From assembly GCA_016874735.1 (NCBI GenBank), contig VGTI01000017.1:1-64000 (forward strand): DNA of 64,000 nt. The letters run 5' to 3'. Below are positions 36,501 to 44,536 of the stretch, one piece after another; position 1 is the first letter of the stretch, and every line of letters begins with the position of its first letter. The DNA comes from Deltaproteobacteria bacterium. Its GTDB lineage: Bacteria > Bdellovibrionota_B > Oligoflexia > Oligoflexales > CAIYRB01. Both the position numbers and the translations under genes were made by a program. The notes under the pieces were generated by a model. That model was not told the origin of the DNA. It saw only the letters and a program-made list of their open reading frames with translations, and ran no database searches.

Positions 36501-37412
36501 TTAAATTGTCAGCGAACTTTGTAGCACGGCCTTCAACCGGCGGTTCATGAGTGATTTGGAGACCCAAAAGGTCTCAGCTAGCTGCGTGACTACATCGCGA
36601 GCAACATTTACTTGAGCGATCTCGAGGCGAATGAGGCCTGCGGGCGCTAAGAGCTTGGCAGCGAAAAGATTACTGCGTACGTCATGGAGATGCTGACTAA
36701 ACTCGCTGTCGGCATCTTTGTCGCGACGGACATCCCGCAAGAAATGGCTAGCCATAGCCTTGGCCAACCGGAAGCGCATGAACGGCTTCAGCTCGGCGCC
36801 TTGTGGATAGGAAATCTGCGTTTTGCCGTCTATCCGGGCGACGTCGATCGCTAGGCCTTGTGCGTCGTCTCCTTTTGCACCAGCTGGTAGAAACTGTATG
36901 TCCTGATAGGCGGCGGAGATCTCCGGCAAGTAGAGCGGCGCTTCGGTAAAGCTGATGCGCTGATGAATAGCTGCGACGACCTGATCGATCTGGGCTTCGT
37001 TAATACTTGAACTTTCGCGAAATTCAGCCTCGAGTTCTTTGTTCCAGTCCGTTGCATGGCGCCTGTAGAACTCTTTTTTTGCTGTGTCGTAAGCCCTAGG
37101 ATCGATAGCAAATGCGCCGTAGCCATGGAATTCGTGAAAGGCTTCGAGATCATCGATTTCACCCGATGCCACATCAATAACTAGGCGCTCATCGACACCT
37201 AAGTGGTCGGCGATGGATTTCATGGCCTGGATGGAGCGTACATTTTTCTTGCCGCGCTTCCAGTGGCTGCAGTCGGCTGGATCGAAGCCCAGTATTTGGC
37301 CGATATCTTGATCGATGACACGGACGCCACCAAACTTGTGATCGAGAACGCGGCGGCAAAACTGAAATAAATTTGCCGCGTGCGGATACTTGATCTCTGT
37401 CGCTTTCTTCAT
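36501..37412 (-). CDS. HTH regulator fused to a degenerate ImmA/IrrE-type domain
   Basis: About 303 aa from ATG 37412 (GAGG 9 nt upstream; the frame extends to 37442). Residues 30-75 form an XRE-like helix-turn-helix (DIGQILGFDPADCSHWKRGK, then a SIADHLGV helix). Residues about 140-303 follow the ImmA/IrrE M78 layout: the active-site helix RFRLAKAMASHFL aligns with the usual RFTLAHELGHYLL but has neither histidines in HExxH position nor the Glu; SNLFAAKLLAP matches the NxFAAxLLMP helix; and VVTQLAETFWVSKSLMNRRL matches the closing wHTH-like segment. So it looks like a DNA-binding regulator with a non-catalytic protease fold. No toxin or phage neighbour is seen. Confidence 0.7.
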   Translation of the reverse strand: MKKATEIKYPHAANLFQFCRRVLDHKFGGVRVIDQDIGQILGFDPADCSHWKRGKKNVRSIQAMKSIADHLGVDERLVIDVASGEIDDLEAFHEFHGYGAFAIDPRAYDTAKKEFYRRHATDWNKELEAEFRESSSINEAQIDQVVAAIHQRISFTEAPLYLPEISAAYQDIQFLPAGAKGDDAQGLAIDVARIDGKTQISYPQGAELKPFMRFRLAKAMASHFLRDVRRDKDADSEFSQHLHDVRSNLFAAKLLAPAGLIRLEIAQVNVARDVVTQLAETFWVSKSLMNRRLKAVLQSSLTI

Positions 37413-37437
37413 GGCCATCGACCTCGACCAAAGGCGA

Positions 37438-37517
37438 GGCAATTAATGCCTGAGGCTCCGAGCGAGCTGCATTCACCGTGGCGACGGCAGTCACCTGATA
37501 AACCGCGATTAATTGCC
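37438..37517. repeat. Perfect 10-bp inverted repeat upstream of the HTH/ImmA-like gene
   Basis: GGCAATTAAT (37438-37447) and ATTAATTGCC (37508-37517) are perfect inverted copies 60 bp apart. The first arm lies 26 bp before the HTH gene start. Two half-sites for an autoregulating HTH dimer pair, or a leader stem, are both possible. Confidence 0.4.
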
Positions 37518-37562
37518 AAATATAATAGAAGTACTCATATTTGGGTTTACATGGATTGTGAG

Positions 37563-37579
37563 CCTAGGTCAACCTAGGT
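37563..37579. promoter_or_regulatory. CCTAGGT direct repeat, one helical turn apart
   Basis: CCTAGGT occurs at 37563-37569 and 37573-37579, giving a 10-bp period; each contains the palindrome CCTAGG. Located between the divergent HTH/ImmA-like gene and motA. A candidate operator; no regulator is shown. Confidence 0.3.
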
Positions 37580-37726
37580 TTACGTTCTGCGCCGTGATCG
37601 CTACCAAAGCCTGGACTGGTATGGATTAGCCGGCATTTTCTGCCTGCTGACAAGGGGAGATGGGGAGCCGTAAAATAAGGGAGTGCATCCTCAGATCCCC
37701 ATTGTTCAGCATCGAGGCTCCCGCAA

Positions 37727-38524
37727 GTGTCACTGATCATCGGCCTAGCCGGCATCATTTTTGCCATCGGATATGCCTTCCTTAACGAGGGAAAAGGCGG
37801 GTTTACCGGCTATTTTTCGATGCCAGCATTTGTACTCCTTATGGTTGGTCCTCCGAGTATCATGCTCCTCTCGCATTCACTCACTGATCTCCTGACAGGG
37901 ATTCGCCTGCTTTTTTCCGCTCAGTTCAACCGTCAGGCTAAACTCCACGAAGAGGTTATCGAAATTTTGACCAATGCTGCCAAATCGGCTCGCAGCGACG
38001 GCCTCGGCGTGATCATTCAATATCGCGACAAGGCCAAGTACGACCTGCTACGCGATGGGCTCGCACTTATCGTAAACGATTTTAAGCCCGATGAGATTCG
38101 CAACAACCTGATGGCTCGTATCAACTTGAAACAAACGCGTATGCAGCTTGCATCAAGTCTATTCGACAACATGTCTCGTCTCTGCCCAGGCGTAGGCATG
38201 ATCGGAACGCTGATGGGTCTCATCGGCATGTTGTCACACATGGGTGATCCGGCAAAAATCGGCTCAAATATGGCTCTGGCTATGATCACCACCCTGTACG
38301 GTCTGGGACTAGGTACGATCATTTATGGCCCCTGGGCAGAGAAGATTGCTCTCGAAGCAGAGCGCAGCCTTGAAGTAGATATGCTGGTTGTTGAGGGTGT
38401 CCTCAACATCAAGGGCAAGAAGTCCTCTATGCACCTGAAGGACTTGGTCAAAAGTTACGGTGCGAAAGACAAGGAAAAAGACAAGGGTGGCGGCACGGGC
38501 TCAGCCGATAAGCGAGGCGCCTGA
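37727..38524 (+). CDS. motA: Flagellar stator protein MotA-like
   Basis: 265-aa MotA/TolQ/ExbB-family protein with four expected membrane helices (residues 1-20, 30-48, and two after 145). The hallmark segment FDNMSRLCPGVGMIGTLMGLIG and the following LYGLGLGTIIYGPW are present, as is the cytoplasmic loop between helices 2 and 3. With MotB it forms the proton- or sodium-driven stator. GTG start with GAGG 9 nt upstream. Its stop overlaps the motB start (TGATG). No other flagellar genes are in the window, so a stator for another motor is possible. Confidence 0.88.
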   Translation: MSLIIGLAGIIFAIGYAFLNEGKGGFTGYFSMPAFVLLMVGPPSIMLLSHSLTDLLTGIRLLFSAQFNRQAKLHEEVIEILTNAAKSARSDGLGVIIQYRDKAKYDLLRDGLALIVNDFKPDEIRNNLMARINLKQTRMQLASSLFDNMSRLCPGVGMIGTLMGLIGMLSHMGDPAKIGSNMALAMITTLYGLGLGTIIYGPWAEKIALEAERSLEVDMLVVEGVLNIKGKKSSMHLKDLVKSYGAKDKEKDKGGGTGSADKRGA

Positions 38525-39243
38525 TGGCCGATACGACCGAGCAGTCAACGTCCTCTAGTGGCGAATTCGCCGCCACCGCGCCTCGAAAAAAATCGCGTGT
38601 GCATAAGGGCGAAGGCCTTTGGCTCATGTCATTTTCAGATATGAGTTTGATCCTCATGTCGTTCTTTGTCCTACAGCTCGCCTACTCGACGCCAGATAAG
38701 CACAAGTATGACAATCTCAGTAGCGCGATCAAGGAGCAGAACACCAAGAAGGATCCCGACGCTAAAGAGGTTCCCGTAGAAAACCTTAAGACACTCTCCG
38801 ATAAGATTCGCAATCTCATCAGGCAGAAAAACCTGGACTCCGTCGCCTCAGTCAATTCGGATATTATGGGCCTGAGTATTGAGTTTCGTGATCAGCTGAT
38901 CTTCAACCCTGGCTCTGCCGAGCTAAATCCTGTGGCCAAGCAGCAAGTGGGCGTGGTGCTGGAGGCTATAGCCACGGCACCGGGGGAATATCGTCTTATC
39001 TTCGAGGGGCACACGGATGATGTTCCCGTCGGCAAGGGACGCTACAGTTCTAACTGGGAGCTGAGCTCCTCAAGGGGTATCGCCTTGGTTAACACCTTTA
39101 AAGCCAGAGGGGTTAACGAAAATCGTATGACCGTACACGCCTATGCTCATACTAAACCCAAGGTTAGCACTAAGGGATTGACCGGCGAGGCGCTAAAACG
39201 AGCGCGATCAATCAACCGGCGCGTAGTAGTGCGCATTGAGTGA
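38524..39243 (+). CDS. motB: Stator protein MotB-like with OmpA domain
   Basis: 239 aa. A single N-terminal membrane helix carries the ion-binding aspartate (MSFSDMSLILMSFF, Asp39). The C-terminal OmpA-like peptidoglycan-binding domain has LIFEGHTDDVPVG, NWELSSSRG and the closing RSINRRVVVRIE. It anchors the stator to the wall. Overlaps motA (TGATG), so the pair is translationally coupled. Confidence 0.92.
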   Translation: MADTTEQSTSSSGEFAATAPRKKSRVHKGEGLWLMSFSDMSLILMSFFVLQLAYSTPDKHKYDNLSSAIKEQNTKKDPDAKEVPVENLKTLSDKIRNLIRQKNLDSVASVNSDIMGLSIEFRDQLIFNPGSAELNPVAKQQVGVVLEAIATAPGEYRLIFEGHTDDVPVGKGRYSSNWELSSSRGIALVNTFKARGVNENRMTVHAYAHTKPKVSTKGLTGEALKRARSINRRVVVRIE

Positions 39244-39312
39244 TGGACCAAGCGCAGAGATCCCAGGTAGAACTAAAGGGAACCAGAGAGTAGGCGGGGT
39301 ATCCGTAGCGCT

Positions 39313-39627
39313 ATGGAACAGGACGATCAGAGTAGTCAGGGTGGGGTTTTGACGGAGCGTGATGTACGCGTCCAGAGGCCGCATCTTTTTAAAGTGCTCT
39401 TACATAACGATGACTATACTCCCATGGAGTTTGTCGTCGATATTTTAGTCAGATTCTTTGGTAAAACTCAGGCGCAGGCTACAGAAATCATGTTAGCCGT
39501 GCATCATAAGGGCAAGGGCCTCTGCGGCATCTATCCCTACGAGATAGCGGAGACCAAGGTAGCACAAGTTACGGAAGCAGCTCGCGAACAGGAGTATCCT
39601 CTACAGTGCACGCTCGAGCGTGCTTGA
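39313..39627 (+). CDS. clpS: ClpS adaptor
   Basis: 104 aa. Binds N-degron substrates and delivers them to ClpAP. The core VLLHNDDYTPMEFVVDIL holds the N-degron pocket residues (Asn-Asp and Met), followed by MLAVHHKGKG and the ETKV...A helix, all typical. ATG after a weak ribosome binding site. clpA starts 12 bp downstream, the classic clpS-clpA order. Confidence 0.96.
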   Translation: MEQDDQSSQGGVLTERDVRVQRPHLFKVLLHNDDYTPMEFVVDILVRFFGKTQAQATEIMLAVHHKGKGLCGIYPYEIAETKVAQVTEAAREQEYPLQCTLERA

Positions 39628-39639
39628 GGAGTTCGGTCC

Positions 39640-41970
39640 ATGATTAGTCCGGAGTTGGAGATCAGCCTTAATTTGGCCGTGAGCGAGGCAGCTCGTCGCG
39701 GTCACGAGTTTGTGACTGTAGAGCATATTTTACTGGCGCTCCTTTATAACGACTCTGCCATTCGTGCCATGCGGGCGTGCGGTGGCAATGTTGACGTGAC
39801 GCGCCAGTATATCGAGGACTTTTTTGCGGAGAATTATCCCGCCGACGTCTTGCAGCCTGGTCAGATACCGCAGCCAACGATTGCCTTTCAGCGGGTGATC
39901 CAACGGGCGGCCCAGCACGTCCGTGCCGCCGGTAAGGATAAGATCGGTGGCGATAATCTGCTCGTGTCGATATTTTCTGAGCGCGAGTCGTTTGCCGTCT
40001 ATTTTTTGAAAAAACAGAATATAAGTCGCATCGACATCCTCAACTTCATCGCCCACGGCGTCGTCAAGCCAGGCGTCGACTTTGATGTGGAGGGTGAGGC
40101 TAGCCAGCGGAGTTTGCCACCTGGTGATCAAGATCAGGGCGAGGACGATGACGAGCAGGCCCAGGAAGCAGCGGAGGCAGGCGAAGAGGGGGCGAGGTCA
40201 GGGCGCGTTGGCAAGGATCCACTTAAGCTTTTCACCACGGATTTAGTGGCTCGCGCCCGCGCTGGTAAGATCGATCCTTTGATCGGCCGGGATGCTGAAC
40301 TTGAGAGGACGATTCAAGTCCTGTGTCGCCGTCGCAAGAACAATCCGCTTTACGTCGGCGATGCCGGTGTCGGTAAGACGGCCATTGCCGAGGGGCTTGC
40401 GCTTCGCATAGCGGAGAGCAAAGTACCCCCAGCTCTCAAAGACGCGGAAATCTTCGCGCTCGATATGGGGACTCTGCTAGCTGGATCCCGCTTTCGGGGT
40501 GATTTTGAGCAGCGCCTCAAAGATCTGATGAAGGCGCTTTTCAAGCGCAAGAAGGGGATCTTGTTTATCGACGAGATCCACACAGTCATTGGTGCTGGCT
40601 CGGTATCCGGTGGGGCTATGGATGCATCGAATTTACTGAAGCCCGCCCTATCTTCTGGTCAGTTGCGCTGCATTGGTTCGACGACCTATAAAGAATATCG
40701 GCAGCACTTCAAAAATGATCACGCCTTGGCGCGTCGCTTTCAGAAGATTGACGTCGACGAGCCTTCGCTAGCCGATACGATCAAGATCCTTAAAGGATTA
40801 AAGTCCAAGTACGAAGAGCATCACCACATCACCTACACGGCCGAGGCTCTGAGGGCAGCAGCTGAGCTGGCGCAGCGTCATTTGCGCGAGCGCAAGTTAC
40901 CCGATTCGGCCATCGATGTGATCGACGAGGCCGGTGCAGCTTTTGCACTGAAGCCGCGCAAGTCTAAGGACGGCAAGCCACTGCGTGTGACACCGACCGA
41001 GATTCAGCACGTGGTTGCCAAGATGGCGCGCATACCGCCGCAAAAGGTCAGCGCCACCGATCGCGAGAGTTTGAAAAATCTGGCCGAGGAGCTCAAAACA
41101 GTTGTATTTGGCCAAGATCAGGCGATCGACGCTCTCGCAGCCGCGATTAAGTTGGCGCGCAGTGGACTGCGGGATGAGGAGAAGCCCATAGGCAGCTTCC
41201 TCTTCGCTGGACCTACGGGCGTGGGCAAGACCGAGGTGGCAAAGCAGCTTGCTCATATCTTGGGTGTCGAATTTGTGCGGTACGACATGTCCGAATATAT
41301 GGAGAGGCATGCCGTTTCGCGCCTCATCGGTGCCCCTCCGGGATACGTCGGATTCGACCAAGGTGGTCTGCTGACTGAGGCCATCAATAAGAATCCGCAT
41401 GCCGTACTGCTACTGGACGAAATTGAAAAGGCTCACCCTGACATTCAAAATATTTTGCTGCAGGTGATGGATCACGGCACATTGACCGACGCCAATGGGC
41501 GCGAGACCGACTTCCGTAACGTCATCATCATCATGACGACTAACGCGGGGGCAAGAGAGCTGCTCCATGGCGCCATCGGCTTTAAGCGTGAGTTAGGTGT
41601 GGGCGCCGGCGAGAGCCAGGCAGTTAAGGATACCTTTAGTCCGGAGTTCCGTAACAGATTGGATGCCATCATCTCGTTCAAACCACTGGCGGAAGAAATT
41701 ATACTCAAAGTGGTCGACAAATTTATTGCGGACTTAGGCCGGCGTCTTGGCAAGCAGCGCGTCGTGCTGGCCGTTAGTGATGAGGCACGCCGTTATTTTG
41801 CACGTACCGGCTATGATCCAGCCTACGGTGCGCGTCCTCTGGGGCGTGTCATCCAAGATAAACTTAAAAAGCGTCTGGCCGATGAGCTCTTATTTGGCAA
41901 GCTCAGTGGTGGTGGCGAGGTGACCGTCGACCTAGACGGTGACGAGCTGGTATTTAAGTTTCAAAAGTAG
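39640..41970 (+). CDS. clpA: ATP-dependent Clp protease ATP-binding subunit ClpA
   Basis: 776-aa Hsp100 unfoldase that feeds substrates to ClpP. N-domain at residues 1-145; an acidic linker (about 160-185, rich in Asp/Glu/Gln/Ala); AAA-1 with Walker A GDAGVGKTAIAEGLA and Walker B ILFIDEIHT; AAA-2 with Walker A GPTGVGKTEVAKQLA and Walker B VLLLDEIEKAH, plus the arginine-finger and sensor segments (PEFRNRLD, YGARPLGR). Size matches ClpA. Followed by a strong terminator. Confidence 0.97.
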   Translation: MISPELEISLNLAVSEAARRGHEFVTVEHILLALLYNDSAIRAMRACGGNVDVTRQYIEDFFAENYPADVLQPGQIPQPTIAFQRVIQRAAQHVRAAGKDKIGGDNLLVSIFSERESFAVYFLKKQNISRIDILNFIAHGVVKPGVDFDVEGEASQRSLPPGDQDQGEDDDEQAQEAAEAGEEGARSGRVGKDPLKLFTTDLVARARAGKIDPLIGRDAELERTIQVLCRRRKNNPLYVGDAGVGKTAIAEGLALRIAESKVPPALKDAEIFALDMGTLLAGSRFRGDFEQRLKDLMKALFKRKKGILFIDEIHTVIGAGSVSGGAMDASNLLKPALSSGQLRCIGSTTYKEYRQHFKNDHALARRFQKIDVDEPSLADTIKILKGLKSKYEEHHHITYTAEALRAAAELAQRHLRERKLPDSAIDVIDEAGAAFALKPRKSKDGKPLRVTPTEIQHVVAKMARIPPQKVSATDRESLKNLAEELKTVVFGQDQAIDALAAAIKLARSGLRDEEKPIGSFLFAGPTGVGKTEVAKQLAHILGVEFVRYDMSEYMERHAVSRLIGAPPGYVGFDQGGLLTEAINKNPHAVLLLDEIEKAHPDIQNILLQVMDHGTLTDANGRETDFRNVIIIMTTNAGARELLHGAIGFKRELGVGAGESQAVKDTFSPEFRNRLDAIISFKPLAEEIILKVVDKFIADLGRRLGKQRVVLAVSDEARRYFARTGYDPAYGARPLGRVIQDKLKKRLADELLFGKLSGGGEVTVDLDGDELVFKFQK

Positions 41971-41980
41971 GATGAAACGC

Positions 41981-42030
41981 AACATCTCGATGTAGTCAGC
42001 TTCCTTACTGACTATACCGAGATGTTTTTT
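41981..42030 (+). terminator. Rho-independent terminator of clpS-clpA
   Basis: A long stem (left arm 41981-41999, right arm 42008-42026) with an 8-nt loop, followed by TTTTTT. The stem core ACATCTCG/CGAGATGT is shared with the terminator at 43266-43316, showing that this sequence belongs to the duplicated lipoprotein unit. It may also end transcription of the converging lipoprotein gene. Confidence 0.85.
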
Positions 42031-42046
42031 AGGGTGACTAATTACT

Positions 42047-43006
42047 TTACTTAGCGGCTGGTGCCACCGGTGCGCGCTCAACAGTGATCGAGACGCCACC
42101 AGTCGTGGCTGGAACCGCGGTTAGCTTGACGTTCGCAGCAGCGACTTTGCCAGCCTCGACCACGACTTTGGTTTCGCCACTTTCGATCACTTTGCCAGTA
42201 TTGCTGTCGATGAGCTCGATCACGACCACGTAGGTGCCTGGTTCGAGGTCTTCAACGGCGAATACTTTCTGATCGGAACCGAAGTAGTAGTTTAGAGTAT
42301 TGTGTGAGATCGCGGTGCCGACATCCGAGTCTTGGAAGGCGGCCAACGGATCGTTCTCATTCTCTTCCAGATCGGAGCCGAAGCCGAAGCCGCACGAACC
42401 AGCTGGATGGGATTCATCCAGCCAATGTAGCGGGACGAATGCTACTGGTTGGACTGCCTGACCCTTGCCGACGCGAGCTGTGGGTCCCTCTTTCTTAGAT
42501 TTTTTTGCGGCTTTTTCGCCATGGTTTTTTCCGTTAGTCGCCGCCTTAGCTAGGCTCGCAGAAGCAAGCGGATGTTTCTCTAGGACTCCGATATGCCCAG
42601 GCCTGCCTCCTATGAGGCTGCAGGGTTTTTGATCTGCAAAAATTTCACGAGGAAATTTTTGAAACTCGTAGGCCCCACATGGCCAACCTTTAGCAGGCGC
42701 GTACGGTGGTGCTGGTACAAACTCGGTTTTTGCTCCAGAGATTAGCGTAATGCTGACCGTATCTACGGTTTTAGGCATCTCTGCTGGGAGCGTCAAAGCT
42801 AGTCCGCGATTCACGAGAGCGACATCGCCGTCGCGTTTAGCCTGCTCCGCTGCGGTGGCAGTACCGCTAGCATTGGCAGATTGCTGCCCTTTGGCCCGAC
42901 GCTCTTCTTTGACTATCACGGTGCCGCACGCCACTAAAAATGTGCTGAGTACCGCTGCGTATACTGGAATACTTACGACCTTACGAACAAAAGATGAAGT
43001 TGACAC
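42047..43006 (-). CDS. Duplicated lipoprotein, copy A
   Basis: About 319 aa. I prefer GTG 43006 (AAGGAG 5 nt upstream) over GTG 43012, which sits directly on the Shine-Dalgarno. Lipobox LVAC. Residues 25-70 are charged, with a V-K-E-E-R-R-A-K-G segment shared with copy B and an N-R-G-L-A-L-T-L-P-A-E segment. The centre is variable and Lys/Ala-rich with several cysteines. The C-terminal 110 residues (LNYYFGSDQK, EDLEPGTYVVVIELID, then two Val-rich strands and ITVERAP) look like an immunoglobulin-like or carboxypeptidase-regulatory-like beta domain. Function unknown; probably a periplasmic or surface lipoprotein. It has its own leader hairpin. Confidence 0.8.
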   Translation of the reverse strand: MSTSSFVRKVVSIPVYAAVLSTFLVACGTVIVKEERRAKGQQSANASGTATAAEQAKRDGDVALVNRGLALTLPAEMPKTVDTVSITLISGAKTEFVPAPPYAPAKGWPCGAYEFQKFPREIFADQKPCSLIGGRPGHIGVLEKHPLASASLAKAATNGKNHGEKAAKKSKKEGPTARVGKGQAVQPVAFVPLHWLDESHPAGSCGFGFGSDLEENENDPLAAFQDSDVGTAISHNTLNYYFGSDQKVFAVEDLEPGTYVVVIELIDSNTGKVIESGETKVVVEAGKVAAANVKLTAVPATTGGVSITVERAPVAPAAK

Positions 43007-43033
43007 AAGCACTCCTTCCCTGGGGAATAAAGG

Positions 43034-43066
43034 AGAGGATCCGATGTATAGTTTGGTGGGTCCTCT
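43034..43066 (-). promoter_or_regulatory. Leader hairpin, copy A
   Basis: AGAGGATCC (43034-43042) faces GGGTCCTCT (43058-43066): a 9-position stem with one mismatch and a 15-nt loop, about 28 nt upstream of the start. It recurs upstream of copy B with nearly the same loop, which argues that the sequence matters. Confidence 0.45.
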
Positions 43067-43265
43067 AGGTTGTACCGAAATGATGTTTTCCTATCGGCAT
43101 TTTTAGAGGCACCATTGAGCATTTAATAATAAACATTATTTTATTATGTAATTGCTTAGCGTTTATTTGCCTCATCTCAGATAATGCGGAAAGTTGTGCT
43201 TTGACTTGCGTTTGTGCCAGCAATGCGACGAGGATGTTTTTAAGTAGAAGAATTAGGGTGAAAAG

Positions 43266-43316
43266 AAACATCTCGGTGTAGTTAGTTGCACCGCTGACTG
43301 CACCGAGATGTTTTTT
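43266..43316 (-). terminator. Bidirectional terminator behind lipoprotein copy B
   Basis: Left arm 43266-43285, right arm 43294-43316, with TTCTTTTC after the stem on the minus strand and TTTTTT on the plus strand. It ends transcription of copy B (minus). Confidence 0.8.
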
Positions 43317-43328
43317 AGATATCTCTAA

Positions 43329-44345
43329 TTATTTTTTAGTTTGCGTAACAGCTGCAGTCGGCGCGCGCTCGACGGTGATCACAACGCCACCAGTGGTCGC
43401 TGGAACCGTGGTTAATTTGACTTTCGCAGCAGCGACTTTGCCAGCCTCGACCACGACTTTAGTTTCGCCGCTCTCGATCACTTTGCCGGTTTTGCTATCG
43501 ATAAGCTCGATCACGACCACGTAGGTGCCTGGTTCGAGGTCTTCGACGGCGAATTCCTTTTGATCGGAACCGAAATAGTAGTTCAGTGTGTTAAAGGAAA
43601 TATTAGTCCCTGCATCGGAATCTAGAAAAGCAGCTAGTGGATCGTTGTCCTTCAGATCGGAACCTAAGCCGCACGAACCCGCAGGGCGCGTGTCATCTAG
43701 CCAGTGTAATGGGACAAATGCTACCGGTTGGATGGCTTGACCCTTGCCGACGCGAGCAGCCGGCCCGTGCTTTTTGGATTTTATTGCGGCTTTTTCGTGA
43801 TGAGCTTTACTGTGATGATCTTTTTCGTGATGAGCTGCCTGACTAATACCCGCGGCAGCTAGCGGATGTTTTTCTTGAAGTCCGTTATGCCAAGGGAGGC
43901 TCTTGAGCAAACCACCGATGTCACCTCCGCCACAGCCCTCTATGGGAAGGCCACCACCACCGTTACCAAAGTAATAACTGCATGGAAGTATTTTAGTGGG
44001 TTCTGGTTTAATGTCAGCAGGCAAAATTTGAACTGGAGCTGGCACTGGTACTGGCTCGGATTTTAATTCAGAGATTAGCGTAATGCTGACCGTATCGACG
44101 GTTTTAGGCATCTCTGCTGGGAGCGTTAGAGCTAAACCTCGGTTCACGGCTGCAATGTCACCATCGCGTTTAGCTTGTTCCGTTGCTGTAGAGTCGGCGT
44201 TACCGGCAGCGGTGGCAGACTGTAGCCCTTTTGCCCGGCGCTCTTCTTTGACGGTTACGGTGCCGCACGCCACTAACATTGTGCTGAGTACCGCTGCATA
44301 AACTGGAACACTGACGACCTTCCGAACGACAGACGAAGTTGACAC
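43329..44345 (-). CDS. Duplicated lipoprotein, copy B
   Basis: About 338 aa from GTG 44345 (AAGGAG 5 nt upstream, as in copy A; GTG 44351 is the alternative). Lipobox LVAC. N-terminal 75 and C-terminal 150 residues are nearly identical to copy A. The centre differs: a Pro/Val-rich stretch (EPVPVPAPVQILPAD), a Gly/Cys patch (GNGGGGLPIEGCGGG) and a His-rich segment (HHEKDHHSKAHHEKAA) that could bind metal. Lies 191 bp downstream of proC on the same strand. Function unknown. Confidence 0.8.
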   Translation of the reverse strand: MSTSSVVRKVVSVPVYAAVLSTMLVACGTVTVKEERRAKGLQSATAAGNADSTATEQAKRDGDIAAVNRGLALTLPAEMPKTVDTVSITLISELKSEPVPVPAPVQILPADIKPEPTKILPCSYYFGNGGGGLPIEGCGGGDIGGLLKSLPWHNGLQEKHPLAAAGISQAAHHEKDHHSKAHHEKAAIKSKKHGPAARVGKGQAIQPVAFVPLHWLDDTRPAGSCGLGSDLKDNDPLAAFLDSDAGTNISFNTLNYYFGSDQKEFAVEDLEPGTYVVVIELIDSKTGKVIESGETKVVVEAGKVAAAKVKLTTVPATTGGVVITVERAPTAAVTQTKK

Positions 44346-44374
44346 AAGCACTCCTTCCCTTGGGGGGATAAAGG

Positions 44375-44407
44375 AGAGGATCCGATGGATAGTTTGGTGG
44401 GTCCTCT
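44375..44407 (-). promoter_or_regulatory. Leader hairpin, copy B
   Basis: AGAGGATCC (44375-44383) with GGGTCCTCT (44399-44407), the same stem as in copy A; the loop differs at one base (GATGGATA versus GATGTATA). The conserved block continues to the Shine-Dalgarno. Confidence 0.45.
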
Positions 44408-44536
44408 AGGTTTAGGCGAACTTATGGGTAGTTATCGGCATTTTGAGGACCAAACTTTAGCGAACCCCGATAAACATCGTATTTTTGAGTGATTACCTGG
44501 ACTTAATTTTTCTCAATCCGCGGAGAATTCAAAATC

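Larger units (their letters stand above)
37413..37726. other. 314-bp divergent intergenic region
   Basis: Lies between the HTH/ImmA-like gene (minus) and motA (plus). It holds the inverted repeat at 37438-37517 and the direct repeat at 37563-37579, both listed separately. It must contain promoters for both sides, but no convincing -35/-10 pair stands out. No tRNA or small gene was seen. Confidence 0.5.
43007..43328. other. 322-bp intergenic region between the duplicated lipoprotein genes
   Basis: Contains the copy A leader (hairpin at 43034-43066), an AT-rich stretch around 43120-43160 (for example AATAATAAACATTATT) where the copy A promoter should lie because the copy B terminator at 43266-43316 blocks read-through, and that terminator. 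No gene seen. Confidence 0.5.
41981..44440. repeat. Tandem duplication of a lipoprotein transcription unit
   Basis: Two units in the same orientation (minus): 41981 to about 43110 and 43266 to about 44440. Each has, in transcription order, a leader with a hairpin, the lipoprotein gene, and an ACATCTCG...CGAGATGT terminator. The start, lipobox region, C-terminal domain and leader are nearly identical; the middle of the coding region has diverged. Confidence 0.85.
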
